From: CBDFJH01 sp965198095
GTDB lineage: Bacteria; Latescibacterota; UBA2968; GCA-2709665
Reading direction: 5' to 3'
NCBI GenBank assembly: GCA_965198095.1
Contig: OZ240239.1
Location: 3,100,001 to 3,164,000, forward strand
Length of the DNA stretch: 64,000 nt
The translations under genes and the position numbers were made by a program. How positions within the stretch are numbered: the first letter of the stretch is position 1; each line of letters starts with the position of its first letter. Below, piece by piece: positions 34,861 through 43,665 of this stretch. The notes under the pieces were generated by a model. It was given only the letters and a program-made list of their open reading frames with translations, was not told where the DNA came from and searched no databases.

Positions 34861-36390
34861 TCACGCCGTGCCGCGGTTGTAATGCGACGTGATGAGCTGG
34901 TCCAGATACTGCTTGGCATTCCTGGCAGCCGGTTCATCAATCAGGAATGCCTTCTTTCCAAGAAGCTTCAGACCGTGGCCGTAGTCGTCGAACCTCGCGT
35001 GGCAAAGGTCCATCACAGACTGCCCTTTGGAGGCAGCCTGTTGAGCCAGATATGCAGAGGCTTCCGGATCGAACCTCAGGTCGATGCCGTACGTCTTCTT
35101 GAAGTGATTTGTGTAGCACGCCACGTTGCGGCCGACCAGTAGGTCTTCGAGCGCGGCTTCCGGGTCGTCGACGACCTTCGACGTGACGGCAAAGAAACGG
35201 ATATCCGTAGAAGGCAGGGTCTTTTCGAACTTGAGAAGGATGCGCTCGGCGACGCCCACGAGGGCCCTGGCTCCCGTGCGTTCTGTCGCAGCCCGTTCGG
35301 CCATCTTGCGCAGGGCCTCGTCTTTGAATGTCAGCTCGATGCCGTAGGCTTCGAAGTCTCGCTTCTTGCCCAGGACCACGGAGTTGTTCGGATTCTTCAG
35401 GATCTCGTAAAGGTCTTCGACCACCAACGGGTCCAACACGGCGACGACGGGCAGCCGACCGACAAACTCGGACTCGAACCCGTATTCGATCAGATCTTCA
35501 GAAGCGACCTGCTTGAGATAGGCCATACGGTCGAGTTCACGTTCTATGTAGCGCTTTGGCTCGGCCTCGAACCCCATGCGCCCAAGGTTGAGACGTTTTT
35601 TTACGATTTCCTCCAGGTTGTTGAACGCACCGCTCACGATGAACAAAATGTTTCCCGTGTTGATCTTTTGGCGCTCCACCTTTCCGCTTTGCTGAAACCT
35701 CATCATGGCCTCCATCTGCGACGCCAAGTCGTGAGGGGCCTTCAGGTCGACTTCCGTCTCTTCCATGAGTTTCAACAGATTGCGCTGAACGCCGGTCCGC
35801 GATACATCGGGCCCAACGACGTTCGACGCCGATGCGATCTTGTCGATCTCATCTACATAAATAATCCCGTGCCGGGCTCTTGGAATGCTCCCCCCCGCTT
35901 CCCGGACCAGTTCCCGGACAAGATCTTCCACATCTCCGCCCACGTAGCCGGTCTCGCTGAACTTCGTGGCATCGCCTTTGACGAAGGGCACACCGATGCG
36001 CTCCGCGATCAACTTGATCAGATAGGTCTTGCCTACCCCGGTCGGCCCGATCAGAAGGATGTTGTTCTTGATTCGGCCCATGAGTTGGCTCGAACCCTCG
36101 CCCTCTTCTCGGTCCAGCTTCATTCGGTTGAAATGGGTGCAGATTTTGGTCGCCAGAATCTCCTTCGCCTGCGTCTGCTTGATCACATATTCGCTCAGAT
36201 AGGCTTCCAGTTCTTCGGGCTTCAGATCGAAATCGATCTCCTCGTCTTCGACGTCGGCCGTCTTAGGTCCTTCCTTGATCCCGTCGACCTCCGTTTGAGG
36301 AAAGACGACCTGGGCGCCATACTTGCTCTCGATGAATTCCTTCAGGTCTTTCTGAATGTCTGCGGGATTGACGGGACGCTTTTCGGACAT
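34861..36390 (-). CDS. ClpX-like AAA+ ATPase lacking the zinc-binding domain
   Basis: A 509-residue AAA+ unfoldase related to ClpX. Walker A GPTGVGKT is near residue 118, the GYVGGDVED pore loop near 146, Walker B IIYVDEIDK near 173, and the sensor segment EFVGRLPVVAVL near 312. The N-terminal C4 zinc finger of ClpX is missing and replaced by an acidic stretch (DVEDEEIDFDLKPEE). The ClpP-contact IGF loop is replaced by RMGFEAE. About 90 extra C-terminal residues follow the small domain. No clpP is adjacent, so it may act as a stand-alone remodeller. It is convergent with murQ. Confidence 0.82.
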   Translation of the reverse strand: MSEKRPVNPADIQKDLKEFIESKYGAQVVFPQTEVDGIKEGPKTADVEDEEIDFDLKPEELEAYLSEYVIKQTQAKEILATKICTHFNRMKLDREEGEGSSQLMGRIKNNILLIGPTGVGKTYLIKLIAERIGVPFVKGDATKFSETGYVGGDVEDLVRELVREAGGSIPRARHGIIYVDEIDKIASASNVVGPDVSRTGVQRNLLKLMEETEVDLKAPHDLASQMEAMMRFQQSGKVERQKINTGNILFIVSGAFNNLEEIVKKRLNLGRMGFEAEPKRYIERELDRMAYLKQVASEDLIEYGFESEFVGRLPVVAVLDPLVVEDLYEILKNPNNSVVLGKKRDFEAYGIELTFKDEALRKMAERAATERTGARALVGVAERILLKFEKTLPSTDIRFFAVTSKVVDDPEAALEDLLVGRNVACYTNHFKKTYGIDLRFDPEASAYLAQQAASKGQSVMDLCHARFDDYGHGLKLLGKKAFLIDEPAARNAKQYLDQLITSHYNRGTA

Positions 36391-36422
36391 CGCGATCTCC
36401 TGAGTTTTTGAACAGTCAGCTT

Positions 36423-36895
36423 TTAACCTGAATAATTCATGAATTTGCTGGAAATCTTCATAATTTTATGTGGAACAATCAGTTGTCCAATTTGAGCTGA
36501 AAAACTTTGTTTTGGTGCAATAAGCGGATTTTTCAGATTGTCACGAGTGATTCGGGCCAGATGCCACCGTGGCCGTGGCGTTTCGGCTCTCTAGCTACTT
36601 CGGCGTTTCTCCTCCCGAGGGCTTAGGGGGGCCCTCTGTGGGACCGGGTCAAGTGCGGGGGCGGGTCCCGCAGTGGGCATCAGGCGGGGGGAGGCGTTCA
36701 TTCCTTTCGCGGCGCCAGTCCTTTCCAGTGAGGCTGAGTCGCCACGGCCCGAGCCTCCCCGGCGTTTGAGGGGCCTGCCTGCGCCGCGTTGGGCGCGGCA
36801 GGCAGGAGCCCTTCTTTTGTCACCTTTTCTTGGGCGGCAAGAAAAGGTGAGCATGAGTGACTTTCCTAACCTTTCTTATGAATGATTCAGGTTAA
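36423..36895. mobile_element. MITE-like element with ~20-bp terminal inverted repeats
   Basis: The left end begins TTAACCTGAATAATTCAT (36423-36440); the right end (36876-36895) is its inverse with two mismatches over 20 bases (TTATGAATGATTCAGGTTAA). The 473-base interior encodes no transposase, contains the 12-bp palindrome at 36820-36850 and matches the dispersed repeat at 4110-4457. Another copy of the left end (28 of about 30 bases) lies at 59549-59578. The layout is that of a non-autonomous transposable element; which IS family mobilised it is not determinable here. Confidence 0.65.
36820..36850. repeat. Second copy of the 12-bp-arm inverted repeat
   Basis: Identical arms TCACCTTTTCTT and AAGAAAAGGTGA as at 4382-4412, inside the MITE-like element. 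Confidence 0.7.
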
Positions 36896-37004
36896 GGCTT
36901 ATACCATTAAGAATACGGGCTGAACCGATTCGTGTCAAGGCGATGGCGGGAAAGCCATTGTCTCTTGAAGTTGGAAAAGACCTTACTTCGGAAGATTCGC
37001 GCGA

Positions 37005-38732
37005 ATGAACTTGACCTACTTCACACTCCGGAGGCTGGCCGACGAATTGCGGACCTCGCTCCAGGGGAGAAGGATTTCCAAGGCCTGGGTCTGGCAGGCG
37101 ACCGACTTGGTGCTCCACGTGGAGGGTGCGGGGCATCTCCTGCTTTCCGCCTCGCCGCAGTTGGGCCGGGTCGCGCTGCTGAAGGCGCCTCCAAGCGCAC
37201 CATCTGCTTCTTCGGAATGGATGAAGCGATATATCTCAAGGGCCTTGATCGACACGATTCATCAGGTCCCGATGGACAGGATTATCGAATTCGTCCTCGT
37301 GAAGCGCGACCGTCTGGGCGGGATGATTCGCTCTCGTCTCGTCGCAGAGATGACGGGAAGGGTTGCAAACGTGATTCTGGTCGGAGAGCCGGAGGGTCGC
37401 ATCTTGGCGTCTGTCCGCCGCGTGACCTCCCGCACGAGTCGCACGCGGGAAATCTTGCCGGGGAAACCCTATCTGCCGCCTCCCCCGTCTCGCAGGAAGC
37501 ACCCGGATGACGTCGATTCGAAGTTTCTGAAGCAGGTCCTGGAAACCGGGAGCGGCGCCGTCGACAAGGCGCTCTCTCAATCCGTTTGCGGGCTGGACCC
37601 ACTGACGGCCAGAGAACTGCTTCACCGAACGGCGATCCGCGGTCCGGAGGGCGATACGGAACGGCTGGCGCGGGCGTTGCGCGGCGCGTTCGACGCACCC
37701 GACTTTCTAGAGGGCGCCGTCGGCCTGGAGGATCCGGTGGACGGCTTCCAGATCTCCCCGATTCCCCTTACCCACGTCGCGCCCGAAAGCCACCGGACGT
37801 TCCGTTCCGTCAGCGAGGCGGTGGAATGGGCCTTCGCTGAAGAGAGACGTCAGAAGACCCGGAACCGGATCGAGAAGTTGCTGCGCGATCGACGAAAATC
37901 GCTCGACAAGAAGATCACGCTTTTGGAGCGCACCCTTGAAGACGCGAAAAAAGCGGACCAAGACGAGACGTTCGCCCACCTGCTCATGAACAATCTCCAC
38001 CGAATCAAGCCAGGTTCAGAGTCGCTCACTCTGGAAAACCTGTTCCGAGCGGACGGGGCCGAGGTGACCATCCCCCTTCAGCCCGACCGGACGCCCATAG
38101 AGAATGCCCGCGGCTACCTGAAGCGGGCACGAAAGGGTAAGCGGGCGTCGCCCATCCTCACGCAGCGTCTGGAGGCCCTGCAGGAAAGACGGGTCGAGCT
38201 AGGCGCCGCCATCGAGAGGCTGGGAGATCTTCACGACGAAGACGATCTTTCACGACTGTGGGCTCAGTTTCGCGAAGCGGAGCGGCTCCCCGCGCGCACA
38301 GCTCGAACGGCAAGCAGGAAGAAGAGCGTCAAAGGCGATATCCATCCGCGACGCTATCTGACGTCTGAGGGTTGGCAGGTGCTCGTCGGCAGGAACAACA
38401 AGGAGAACGACCGATTGATCCGGCGCTCGGCACGGGATGACATCTTCTTCCACGTCAGAGGCTGTGCCGGGTCCCATACCGTCTTGAAAAGGAGCGGCAA
38501 ACCGGACTCGCCCTCCAAACGGGCCCTCCGTGAGGCAGCAAACGTGGCGGCCTTTTGGAGCAAGGCCCGAAACGCAAAGACGGCGCCCGTGGACTACACG
38601 GAGGTCAAGTTCGTTCAGAAACCGAGGGGCGCGCCGCCCGGTCTGGTCCGCATTCGTAACGAAAAGACCCTCTTCGTCGAGCCGAGAGAAATCAAAAAGG
38701 CGGAGGACGCCGGCCCGAGCCGTCAGGCCTGA
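37005..38732 (+). CDS. rqcH: NFACT-family ribosome quality control protein RqcH
   Basis: A 575-residue Rqc2/NEMF homologue. The N-terminal NFACT-N domain begins MNLTYFTLRRLADEL; a helical coiled-coil region lies near residues 270-330 and 365-420; the C-terminal NFACT-R (DUF814) domain has YLTSEGWQVLVGRNNKEND near 447, DIFFHVRGCAGSHTVL near 480, and VDYTEVKFVQKPRG near 528. Bacterial RqcH recruits Ala-tRNA to obstructed 50S subunits and adds C-terminal alanine tails. The DHG-type arginine/aspartate motif area looks intact. The stop overlaps the convergent haem-oxygenase-fold gene by ten bases. Confidence 0.9.
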   Translation: MNLTYFTLRRLADELRTSLQGRRISKAWVWQATDLVLHVEGAGHLLLSASPQLGRVALLKAPPSAPSASSEWMKRYISRALIDTIHQVPMDRIIEFVLVKRDRLGGMIRSRLVAEMTGRVANVILVGEPEGRILASVRRVTSRTSRTREILPGKPYLPPPPSRRKHPDDVDSKFLKQVLETGSGAVDKALSQSVCGLDPLTARELLHRTAIRGPEGDTERLARALRGAFDAPDFLEGAVGLEDPVDGFQISPIPLTHVAPESHRTFRSVSEAVEWAFAEERRQKTRNRIEKLLRDRRKSLDKKITLLERTLEDAKKADQDETFAHLLMNNLHRIKPGSESLTLENLFRADGAEVTIPLQPDRTPIENARGYLKRARKGKRASPILTQRLEALQERRVELGAAIERLGDLHDEDDLSRLWAQFREAERLPARTARTASRKKSVKGDIHPRRYLTSEGWQVLVGRNNKENDRLIRRSARDDIFFHVRGCAGSHTVLKRSGKPDSPSKRALREAANVAAFWSKARNAKTAPVDYTEVKFVQKPRGAPPGLVRIRNEKTLFVEPREIKKAEDAGPSRQA

Positions 38733-39343
38733 AACAAGGGCACCAACTCCAAAAACCGAGATCCGCTGAGCCTGGCGAACGCGACCAGACCCGCCTTTTG
38801 CGCCTCCTCGATCCTCCGATCCACGGTTTTGACGGTCCGGCGGATGGCAAGGGTATGGCCCGGATCCTCAAGGGCGTGCGTATGGACAAACGTCGACGGA
38901 TAGGGAACCTTCTCTATTCGAGGAAAGAGATTGCCCGAAGTCGACTCGAACAGGAACGAATGGCCCAGGATCGCGTACGGCCTTTGTTCAGATGCTTGTC
39001 GCAGAAGACGTCCGTATTCAGCAAGCTTTGGAGACGAACAGGGAAGCGGGCTGCCGAAACCGATCGCCTTCAGGTCGGCCAGCGCCATTTCGGCGTGCCC
39101 CTGCTCCCCGTCGGCGCACTGCCCGAACCGCTTGGACAGGTAAGGGTCCGCTTCCCGAAGGACGTTTCGTGCCCCGGTAACCGCCAGGCGACTGTAATGT
39201 TCGATGAAATAGAACGCGGTCAGAAGTGCGGCGTAGTCCTGTCTGGATATGGACCCATTCAGCAAGGTCCGCACGCGTTCGACCTCGCACAGTTTCCACT
39301 CAAAGCGCCGCGCTTCCCGATCGAGCGCGTGAAGCAGGTTCAT
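38723..39343 (-). CDS. Haem-oxygenase-fold iron-containing redox enzyme-like protein
   Basis: A 206-residue all-helical protein of the TenA/PqqC/haem-oxygenase-like superfamily. Candidate metal ligands lie in FYFIEHYSRLA (near 44), GEQGHAEMALADL (near 79; Glu and His spaced as in haem-oxygenase-like diiron oxidases) and LGHSFLFES (near 126). Some members are non-haem iron oxidases, others CO-releasing or thiaminase-type; the substrate cannot be assigned. It is the last gene of the minus-strand run after the beta-barrel gene, 123 bases away, and overlaps the rqcH end. Confidence 0.65.
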   Translation of the reverse strand: MNLLHALDREARRFEWKLCEVERVRTLLNGSISRQDYAALLTAFYFIEHYSRLAVTGARNVLREADPYLSKRFGQCADGEQGHAEMALADLKAIGFGSPLPCSSPKLAEYGRLLRQASEQRPYAILGHSFLFESTSGNLFPRIEKVPYPSTFVHTHALEDPGHTLAIRRTVKTVDRRIEEAQKAGLVAFARLSGSRFLELVPLFQA

Positions 39344-39466
39344 CCCGTACTCCCGTCCCGCCTCGTGTCCCCGGGTTGCCTCGCGTCAATCCAAAAAACG
39401 CCCCTCGCGGAGCGCCGGTCACCGCCCGGCGATACCTGACCCACGACACGAGGTGAGCCTCCAGAT

Positions 39467-40231
39467 TCAAAGCCTCTCGAAGTAGACCAGTCGCACCTCG
39501 CGGTCAGGTCTGGGATTTTGATGACCATTCCGAAAAATGTTCTTCACGTCGAATTCCAGCGCCAGCTGACTCGATAGATTCCATCGGACCCCGACGTTGA
39601 AGGTCCCCTCTCCCGACCCAAAGACGTCTCCCTCATTGTCGTTCAGGGCGAAATCGTACTCCATCAAGATCGTAATCATCCGCACCAACAGGGTTTCAAT
39701 TCCTATGAATCCATTGAAATCGTTGTCTCCATCCTTGTTCTCAAGACTCCGATTCAAGCCCCCGTGAAGCCCGATGTCTCCTAAATAGAATCCGAAGTTC
39801 TTGCTCAAGACAGCGTAGAGGCCCTTTGACTTCACGGCGTAACGCTTCAGCTCGCTGTCATACGCGCCGTAACCCTGAGATTGGTAACCGATGGCCAGAG
39901 CAGGAAAGCGATACGTTTCTTCAATGAGGCGCAGCCTGCCCGTGAGTTCGATGCCCGGATTCCAGCTCACGGGTTGTCTTCCCACCAGATGCTCTCCTCC
40001 GAAGGAGATCCCGAACCCGAGTCTGTTGAGCACGCCCACCCCGACGTGAACGAGGAGCCCATTCTGTCCATAAAAACGGAAATCCACGGCCAGGCTGCGT
40101 TGGGGAAGCAGGCCTGCCGTTGGACTGTCGATGAGCCACCTTGGCTGAAGGTCTCCCTGGGCCTGCAGCGAGGATGAACAGAGAGACCCGGCGACCGTCA
40201 GGAAGAGGCAGAATGCCGATCTGAGCGTCAT
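39467..40231 (-). CDS. Small outer-membrane beta-barrel-type protein
   Basis: A 254-residue exported protein. The N-terminal signal peptide ends near LQAQ (residue 25). The remainder shows alternating hydrophobic strands (VDFRFYGQNG, LVHVGVGVL, FGFYLGDIGLHGGL, TFNVGVRWNL, LALEFDVKNI) and ends in RLVYFERL, the pattern of an outer-membrane barrel similar to the YjbH-type/porin-like families. ATGA overlaps the TsaE stop, so it is translated with that gene. No ligand is suggested. It lies in the same unit as a PorX-like regulator and its kinase. Confidence 0.6.
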   Translation of the reverse strand: MTLRSAFCLFLTVAGSLCSSSLQAQGDLQPRWLIDSPTAGLLPQRSLAVDFRFYGQNGLLVHVGVGVLNRLGFGISFGGEHLVGRQPVSWNPGIELTGRLRLIEETYRFPALAIGYQSQGYGAYDSELKRYAVKSKGLYAVLSKNFGFYLGDIGLHGGLNRSLENKDGDNDFNGFIGIETLLVRMITILMEYDFALNDNEGDVFGSGEGTFNVGVRWNLSSQLALEFDVKNIFRNGHQNPRPDREVRLVYFERL

Positions 40232-40701
40232 CGACTCGCTCCGTCTTCATCCTGCGCACCGTTAGAGAACTCGAGGATGCGCTCCCGAGCACTCGGGCCC
40301 TCGATGTGAACCGTCACCGCCCCCTCCGGCAACAGGCCGCCCGCTCGATCCGCCCATTCAATCAGGTTGATCCCGTCGCGCTCCAGATAGTCGTCCCAGC
40401 CCAGGTCGACGAGATCCTCGGGAGATCGAAGCCGGTAGAGGTCGAAATGATAGACGGGCGTGCGCGAGCCGTCGCAGTCCAGGCCGGCGTACTCGTGGAT
40501 CAGGACAAACGTCGGACTGGTCACTCGCTCCTTGACGCCCAACCCCGCACAAATTCCCTGGATCAGACAGGTCTTGCCGCTTCCCAGGTCGCCGACGAGC
40601 GCGACGGTTTGTCCACGGCGTAGCCGAGAAGCGAGGTTCCTGCCGATCGCAAATGTTTCTTCGGGGGAACGGGAGTGTAGAACAAGGTCTGCGTCGGCCA
40701 T
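40228..40701 (-). CDS. tsaE: tRNA threonylcarbamoyladenosine biosynthesis ATPase TsaE
   Basis: A 157-residue P-loop ATPase required with TsaB and TsaD for t6A37 modification of ANN-decoding tRNAs. Walker A GDLGSGKT is near residue 40, SPTFVLIHEY near 63, VYHFDLYRLRSPED near 82, and the INLIEWADRAG segment near 109. Length is standard. It sits 51 bases downstream of the PorX-like gene. Its stop overlaps the next gene, an unusual neighbour for tsaE. Confidence 0.92.
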   Translation of the reverse strand: MADADLVLHSRSPEETFAIGRNLASRLRRGQTVALVGDLGSGKTCLIQGICAGLGVKERVTSPTFVLIHEYAGLDCDGSRTPVYHFDLYRLRSPEDLVDLGWDDYLERDGINLIEWADRAGGLLPEGAVTVHIEGPSARERILEFSNGAQDEDGASR

Positions 40702-40752
40702 CAGATTGAGCGTGAAAGTGGGTGCAGGACCGCGGGGAAAGAACGCGACGGT

Positions 40753-42309
40753 CTATTTACTCCTCAGGATGGAGACAGGTAGAATCATTTCCTCCAGCGA
40801 AATGCCTCCGTGCTGAAAACTGTTGGCATACTGACGCTGGTATTCGCGGAACTTCGTGGGATACACGAAATAGTAATCTTCTTTCGCAAGCATATAGTTC
40901 GTCCCCGGCCCGACTGAAGGCAAGCCGTACGCTTGGGGATCCCTGATGAACATGGCCTGCTGCGTATCGCAACGGAGATTTTTTCCGTACTTGTACCGAA
41001 GGTTTGTGGAGGTCTCCCGGTTTCCGTGCGCGACCGTCGCGCGCGCGCTCAACGTGCACCCGTGGTCCGTCGTAATCACGACCGTCGAATCGGTTTCGGC
41101 CAGCCTTCTCAGCGTTTCAAAAAGCGCGGAATGCGAGAACCAGGAGCGCGTAAGCGAACGAAAAGCAGATTCGGTCGGCGCTATTTCCTGCAGCAGCTCG
41201 GATTCCGAGCGGCCGTGCGTCAACATATCCAGAAAGTTGAACACGACGGCCATCAAAGGGAAAGCACGGTAGGCGTGGACTCTATTGACGAGATTGTTGC
41301 CCTCTGCAATATCCAACACCTTCACGTAACGCGTCTCCGCCCCCAACGCCGGATCGATCTCCCGGAGTTGACGGTCGAGCAACTGATGTTCGTGCCGATT
41401 CCTGCTCGTTTCGTCGTCCCGGGCGGTGCGCCACTCGTCCGGATGGAGTCTGGCGACATCTCTGGGAAAAAGGCCGCTGAAGATCGCATTCCTGGCGAAG
41501 GGCGTCGCCGTCGGCAATATCGCGTAGTGATAATGCTGCTCAATGCCAAACAGGTCCGCCAGCAGAGGCGTGATCGCAAGCCAATGGTCGAGCCGCAGGC
41601 AGTCCACGACGATGAAGAAGACCTGATTGCCCTCCCGAAGGAGCGGCGCAACAAACTCCGAAACGATGTCCACCGAGAGCAGCGGTGAGCTTTCCTCGTC
41701 ACTCACCCACCGACTGTAGTGGTGGTCTATGAATTTTCCGAAGCTTAAATTGCAGTTTCGGCGAAGGTCCTCGTGCATCTTCCGGAGCCCGGGATCGAAA
41801 AAGCGGTCCATCTCGACGTCCCAGCCTGAAAGTTTCACGTGAATGTCGATCCAGTCTTCCCACGAAGCCGCGGGCGAGATCGACTCTCGAATGCGGTTTG
41901 AAGCGGCCACGTAGTCCAGCCCCATTCGATCCTTCAGAATCTGCCTCGTATCCAACTGCTTCTTGCAGGCCGACAGAATCTGACTTGGGTTGACAGGTTT
42001 CGTCAGATAGTCGTCGATCCGTTGCCCCAACGCCTCCTCCATGAGGCGCTCTTCCTCATTCTTCGTGATCATGATCACCGGAATGTGCGGACGGATGTCC
42101 TTGATGACGGAAAGTGTGGAAAGCCCGTCCCGTCCGGCCATCATTTCATCCAACAAGACAATGTCGAACTCCTGCCCCTGTATCCAGGAGATGGCATCAT
42201 CCCCGTTCGTCACGGGGGTCACATCATAACCCCGGTCGTTCAGGAAGATGATGTGCGGCTTCAGCAAATCGATTTCGTCATCCGCCCAGAGGATCTGCTT
42301 CTTGTCCAT
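40753..42309 (-). CDS. porX: PorX-like response regulator with PglZ domain
   Basis: A 518-residue two-domain protein. A CheY-like receiver (acidic pocket WADDE at 8-12, phospho-acceptor D54 in VLLDEMM, LTKPVN near 104) leads into a helical linker and a PglZ/alkaline-phosphatase-superfamily domain (VVDCLRLDHW near 235, ITTDHGCTLSARATVAHG near 415). This architecture is PorX, the regulator that with PorY controls the type IX secretion system in Bacteroidota and whose PglZ domain cleaves cyclic oligonucleotides. The kinase gene lies 15 bases upstream. T9SS genes are not in this window; the symbol rests on architecture. Confidence 0.85.
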   Translation of the reverse strand: MDKKQILWADDEIDLLKPHIIFLNDRGYDVTPVTNGDDAISWIQGQEFDIVLLDEMMAGRDGLSTLSVIKDIRPHIPVIMITKNEEERLMEEALGQRIDDYLTKPVNPSQILSACKKQLDTRQILKDRMGLDYVAASNRIRESISPAASWEDWIDIHVKLSGWDVEMDRFFDPGLRKMHEDLRRNCNLSFGKFIDHHYSRWVSDEESSPLLSVDIVSEFVAPLLREGNQVFFIVVDCLRLDHWLAITPLLADLFGIEQHYHYAILPTATPFARNAIFSGLFPRDVARLHPDEWRTARDDETSRNRHEHQLLDRQLREIDPALGAETRYVKVLDIAEGNNLVNRVHAYRAFPLMAVVFNFLDMLTHGRSESELLQEIAPTESAFRSLTRSWFSHSALFETLRRLAETDSTVVITTDHGCTLSARATVAHGNRETSTNLRYKYGKNLRCDTQQAMFIRDPQAYGLPSVGPGTNYMLAKEDYYFVYPTKFREYQRQYANSFQHGGISLEEMILPVSILRSK

Positions 42310-42324
42310 TTCTAGAATGACCTC

Positions 42325-43665
42325 TCAACCATCCTTCGGGGTTTCAGGTTGGGCCATCGGAAGCGAGACCCGGAAGGTCGTCCCAACCTCCGGAATGCTC
42401 TCCAGCACGATGATCTTGCCTGAATGATAGTCCTCTATGATTCGCTTGACAAACGCGAGTCCCAGACCCCATCCGCGTTTCTTCGTGCTGTAGCCGGGAA
42501 GAAAAACCTGTTTGATCCGATCGTGCGGGATCCCTTTTCCGTCGTCTCGGAATCGCAGGTCCACCCAGTTGCTTTCCTCTCGAACCTGCGCTGAGATTTC
42601 AACCTGACCGCCCTTCCCCTCCATGGCGTCTGCCGCGTTCTTTAGAAGGTTTTCGAAAGCCCATCCCAGCAGCTCCCGGTTCATCGGGACGGGAGGGAGT
42701 TCGTTCTCCACCTGGGAAATTCGAACGCCTTCCGGCAACCGGCCGCGCAAATAAGATACCGTATCGGAAAGCGCTTTGTTCAAACTGCCGATGTGGAGCG
42801 CCGGAACAGACCCGATCTGGCTGAATCGAGAGGCGATCTTGTCCAACCGGCTCGTATCCTTGCCCATCTCGTCCACGATCTGATTGAACCGCTGTGTCGC
42901 CTCCTCTCGATCTCCGGTCGGCAGATTCTGAAGATCGGACTTCATCAACTCTATCCAACCGTAGAGTGACGAAAGCGGGGTGCCCAGCTGATGTGCCGCC
43001 TCTCTCGCCAGGCCGATCCAGATCGAGCGTTGTTCGTTCTTCCGGATACTTTGAAAGCCGACGTAGCCCACGCCGATGAAAAGGGCCAAGACGCCAAGTG
43101 CCACCCAGGGGAGCCAAGACAGCCGCGTCACGATCGACGGATCCCCATAATAAAGCACACGGGTGCCTATGTGCGGAATCTCGAAGCGATGCGCAGGATT
43201 TCTCAGTTTGAGGTGGCTGACAATCTCCCTCACTTTCTCGAGCGCTTCGGGGCTGTAGTCGTCTGGGGGGATGCCGATGGCCTTCCAAAGCTGGGGCTCG
43301 CTCTGTTCATCCGTGATGACGACCGGGAAGTTCGTGTTCCGTATGGTCTCGAAGATAATGTTCAGATCAGGCCCCGGCTGCACGACAATCGTGTCTCGCG
43401 TGGCAATGCTGTAAAAGAAGGCATAGCGCTTGACCATCTCAAGCGTATCCTCTTTCAATCTGCCGACCACGAAGATCTGGGTGTAGACCAGAAAGGCGAA
43501 AATAATGATCATCGCAGATAGGAAAAAGTAGGTCCCGAATTGGCTTCCAACGGAAGGGGCGCCTCTCCAGCCCCGATTGCCTCCGCGGCTCCACGAAGCG
43601 TAACGGTCTGTCCGTGTCGACCGGGAAACCGTCCGTTCGCCTGTCGTCGTGCTCATAAACCCCAT
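42325..43665 (-). CDS. Membrane sensor histidine kinase (PorX partner candidate)
   Basis: A 446-residue kinase. A membrane helix near residue 47 (FFLSAMIIIFAFLVYT), a periplasmic domain of about 120 residues and a second helix near 187 (VALGVLALFIGVGYVG) precede the dimerisation helix with the phospho-histidine in REAAHQLGTPLSSL (near 224). The catalytic domain has N-box ENLLKNAADAM, G1 RDDGKGIP and G2 GWGLGLAFVKR. The motif AAHQLGTPLS is common in Bacteroidota kinases. It should phosphorylate the PorX-like protein encoded next. Start may be Met1 (43665) or Met4 (43656). Confidence 0.88.
   Translation of the reverse strand: MGFMSTTTGERTVSRSTRTDRYASWSRGGNRGWRGAPSVGSQFGTYFFLSAMIIIFAFLVYTQIFVVGRLKEDTLEMVKRYAFFYSIATRDTIVVQPGPDLNIIFETIRNTNFPVVITDEQSEPQLWKAIGIPPDDYSPEALEKVREIVSHLKLRNPAHRFEIPHIGTRVLYYGDPSIVTRLSWLPWVALGVLALFIGVGYVGFQSIRKNEQRSIWIGLAREAAHQLGTPLSSLYGWIELMKSDLQNLPTGDREEATQRFNQIVDEMGKDTSRLDKIASRFSQIGSVPALHIGSLNKALSDTVSYLRGRLPEGVRISQVENELPPVPMNRELLGWAFENLLKNAADAMEGKGGQVEISAQVREESNWVDLRFRDDGKGIPHDRIKQVFLPGYSTKKRGWGLGLAFVKRIIEDYHSGKIIVLESIPEVGTTFRVSLPMAQPETPKDG

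Larger units (their letters stand above)
36391..37004. other. Intergenic region filled by a mobile-element remnant
   Basis: This 614-base gap between the divergent ClpX-like gene and rqcH holds the 473-base inverted-repeat element described separately (36423-36895). The flanks (36391-36422, 36896-37004) contain the presumed promoters; no clear sigma-70 boxes stand out. No coding region is supported. Confidence 0.6.
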
